Positions 14,034 to 14,519 of a DNA stretch of 14,519 nt are shown here, in pieces. Under the pieces are notes generated by a model, which saw nothing but the letters and a program-made list of their open reading frames with translations, ran no database searches and was not told the origin of the DNA. The translations under genes were made by a program, and so were the position numbers. The DNA is from DATCVA01 sp036567205. Its GTDB lineage: Bacteria > Pseudomonadota > Gammaproteobacteria > Burkholderiales > Burkholderiaceae_B. Position 1 is the stretch's first letter. The number at the start of each line of letters is the position of its first letter. Where the stretch lies: NCBI GenBank assembly GCA_036567205.1, contig DATCVA010000029.1:1-14519 (forward strand), read 5' to 3'.

Positions 14034-14519
14034 ACGGCGGCGTTCTATAGTCGGCAGTAATCGGGGCAACAGTGTTAATAGCTGCTCGCGCTCGGCATTT
14101 TCGCTGCGATTCAGCGCCGACAACGGACCATGCATGTACTTTTGGGTAAGGCTATGCGCCAATTGTTCCATAACCGCTTCGGGCGACTCGCCGCGAGCCA
14201 GCATGCGCCGCGCCCGATCGAGCTCTGCCAGGCGGACCTGGTCGGCAGCCTGATGTATATCAATAATGGCCGGCACAATAGCCCGATTTTGCAGCCAGTG
14301 CATGAAATTCTGCACCCGTGTCTCGATAATCGCTTCGGCCTGCACCACCGCGGCACGCCGAGCGTCGGTACCACTTTGCACCAGCCGCCCAAGATCGTCG
14401 ACCGTATATAAATACACGTCGTCCAACCGGCCTACTTCGGTTTCGATATCGCGCGGGACGGCCAGATCAACCATGACCATAGGCCGGTGACGACGCAAAC
14501 GCGTAGCCCTTTCCACCAT
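14031..14519 (-). CDS. hemA: Glutamyl-tRNA reductase, C-terminal part
   Basis: First enzyme of the C5 route to tetrapyrroles: it reduces glutamyl-tRNA to glutamate-1-semialdehyde with NADPH. Only the last 162 codons are inside the window; the reading frame is open to the edge. What is visible is the end of the NADPH domain (RPMVMVDLAVPRDIETEVG, then VYLYTVDDL) and the C-terminal helical dimerisation domain (NFMHWLQNR through the arginine-rich tail). The catalytic-cysteine domain lies outside the window. The ATG at the very edge is internal to the gene: in E. coli the matching MVERA segment falls more than half way along the protein. prfA follows after 62 nt, the usual hemA-prfA linkage. Confidence 0.95.
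   Translation of the reverse strand: MVERATRLRRHRPMVMVDLAVPRDIETEVGRLDDVYLYTVDDLGRLVQSGTDARRAAVVQAEAIIETRVQNFMHWLQNRAIVPAIIDIHQAADQVRLAELDRARRMLARGESPEAVMEQLAHSLTQKYMHGPLSALNRSENAEREQLLTLLPRLLPTIERRR

Noticed and set aside
1..14519. Search for a mobile, defence or otherwise novel multi-gene system.
   Set aside because: Every sizeable gene belongs to a well-known housekeeping or metabolic family. No transposase, integrase, toxin-antitoxin pair, nuclease, direct-repeat array or tRNA-flanked insertion was seen.

Overview
This window carries conserved housekeeping genes of a proteobacterium. Gene content and order point to Betaproteobacteria, Burkholderiales, most likely an Alcaligenaceae-type genome. 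The clues are an atpI-B-E-F-H-A-G operon, a hemA-prfA-prmC-grxD-ubiX run, and a ttcA protein with a long N-terminus. That placement comes from family knowledge and the look of the proteins; no search was run. I see no transposase, integrase, phage gene, CRISPR array, tRNA or rRNA, and no candidate for a previously undescribed system. The points of interest are regulatory and structural.

Layout. Positions 1-5775, minus strand: the F1Fo ATP synthase operon from atpI (regulatory/assembly factor) through atpB, atpE, atpF (Fo: a, c, b) to atpH, atpA and atpG (F1: delta, alpha, gamma). The usual last genes, atpD and atpC, would lie beyond position 1. A sigma70-like promoter (-10 TATACT) lies just upstream of atpI. 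Non-coding gaps flank atpE and separate atpI/atpB and atpA/atpG, and each holds clear inverted repeats. Positions 5957-6733, minus: an enoyl-CoA hydratase of the crotonase family. Positions 6767-8548, plus: a cytosolic M61 metallopeptidase with a C-terminal PDZ domain, divergent from the hydratase and only 33 nt away, so the two must share a promoter region. Positions 8634-9527, minus: a thioredoxin-reductase-like flavoprotein without the redox CxxC. Positions 9624-11052, plus: folB (dihydroneopterin aldolase) and ttcA (tRNA C32 thiolation). Positions 11093-14519, minus: hemA (5' end outside the window), prfA, prmC, grxD and ubiX.

How the genes work together. The atp genes build one rotary enzyme whose subunits are needed in unequal amounts. 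The strong ribosome site and U-rich leader at atpE, with hairpins on both sides, fit the need for many copies of subunit c. In the hemA cluster PrmC methylates the GGQ glutamine of the PrfA release factor encoded directly upstream of it. HemA starts tetrapyrrole synthesis, GrxD serves iron-sulfur/iron homeostasis and UbiX makes the prenyl-FMN cofactor used in ubiquinone synthesis, so the cluster mixes translation termination with respiratory cofactor supply. No gene-free stretch exceeds about 205 nt.
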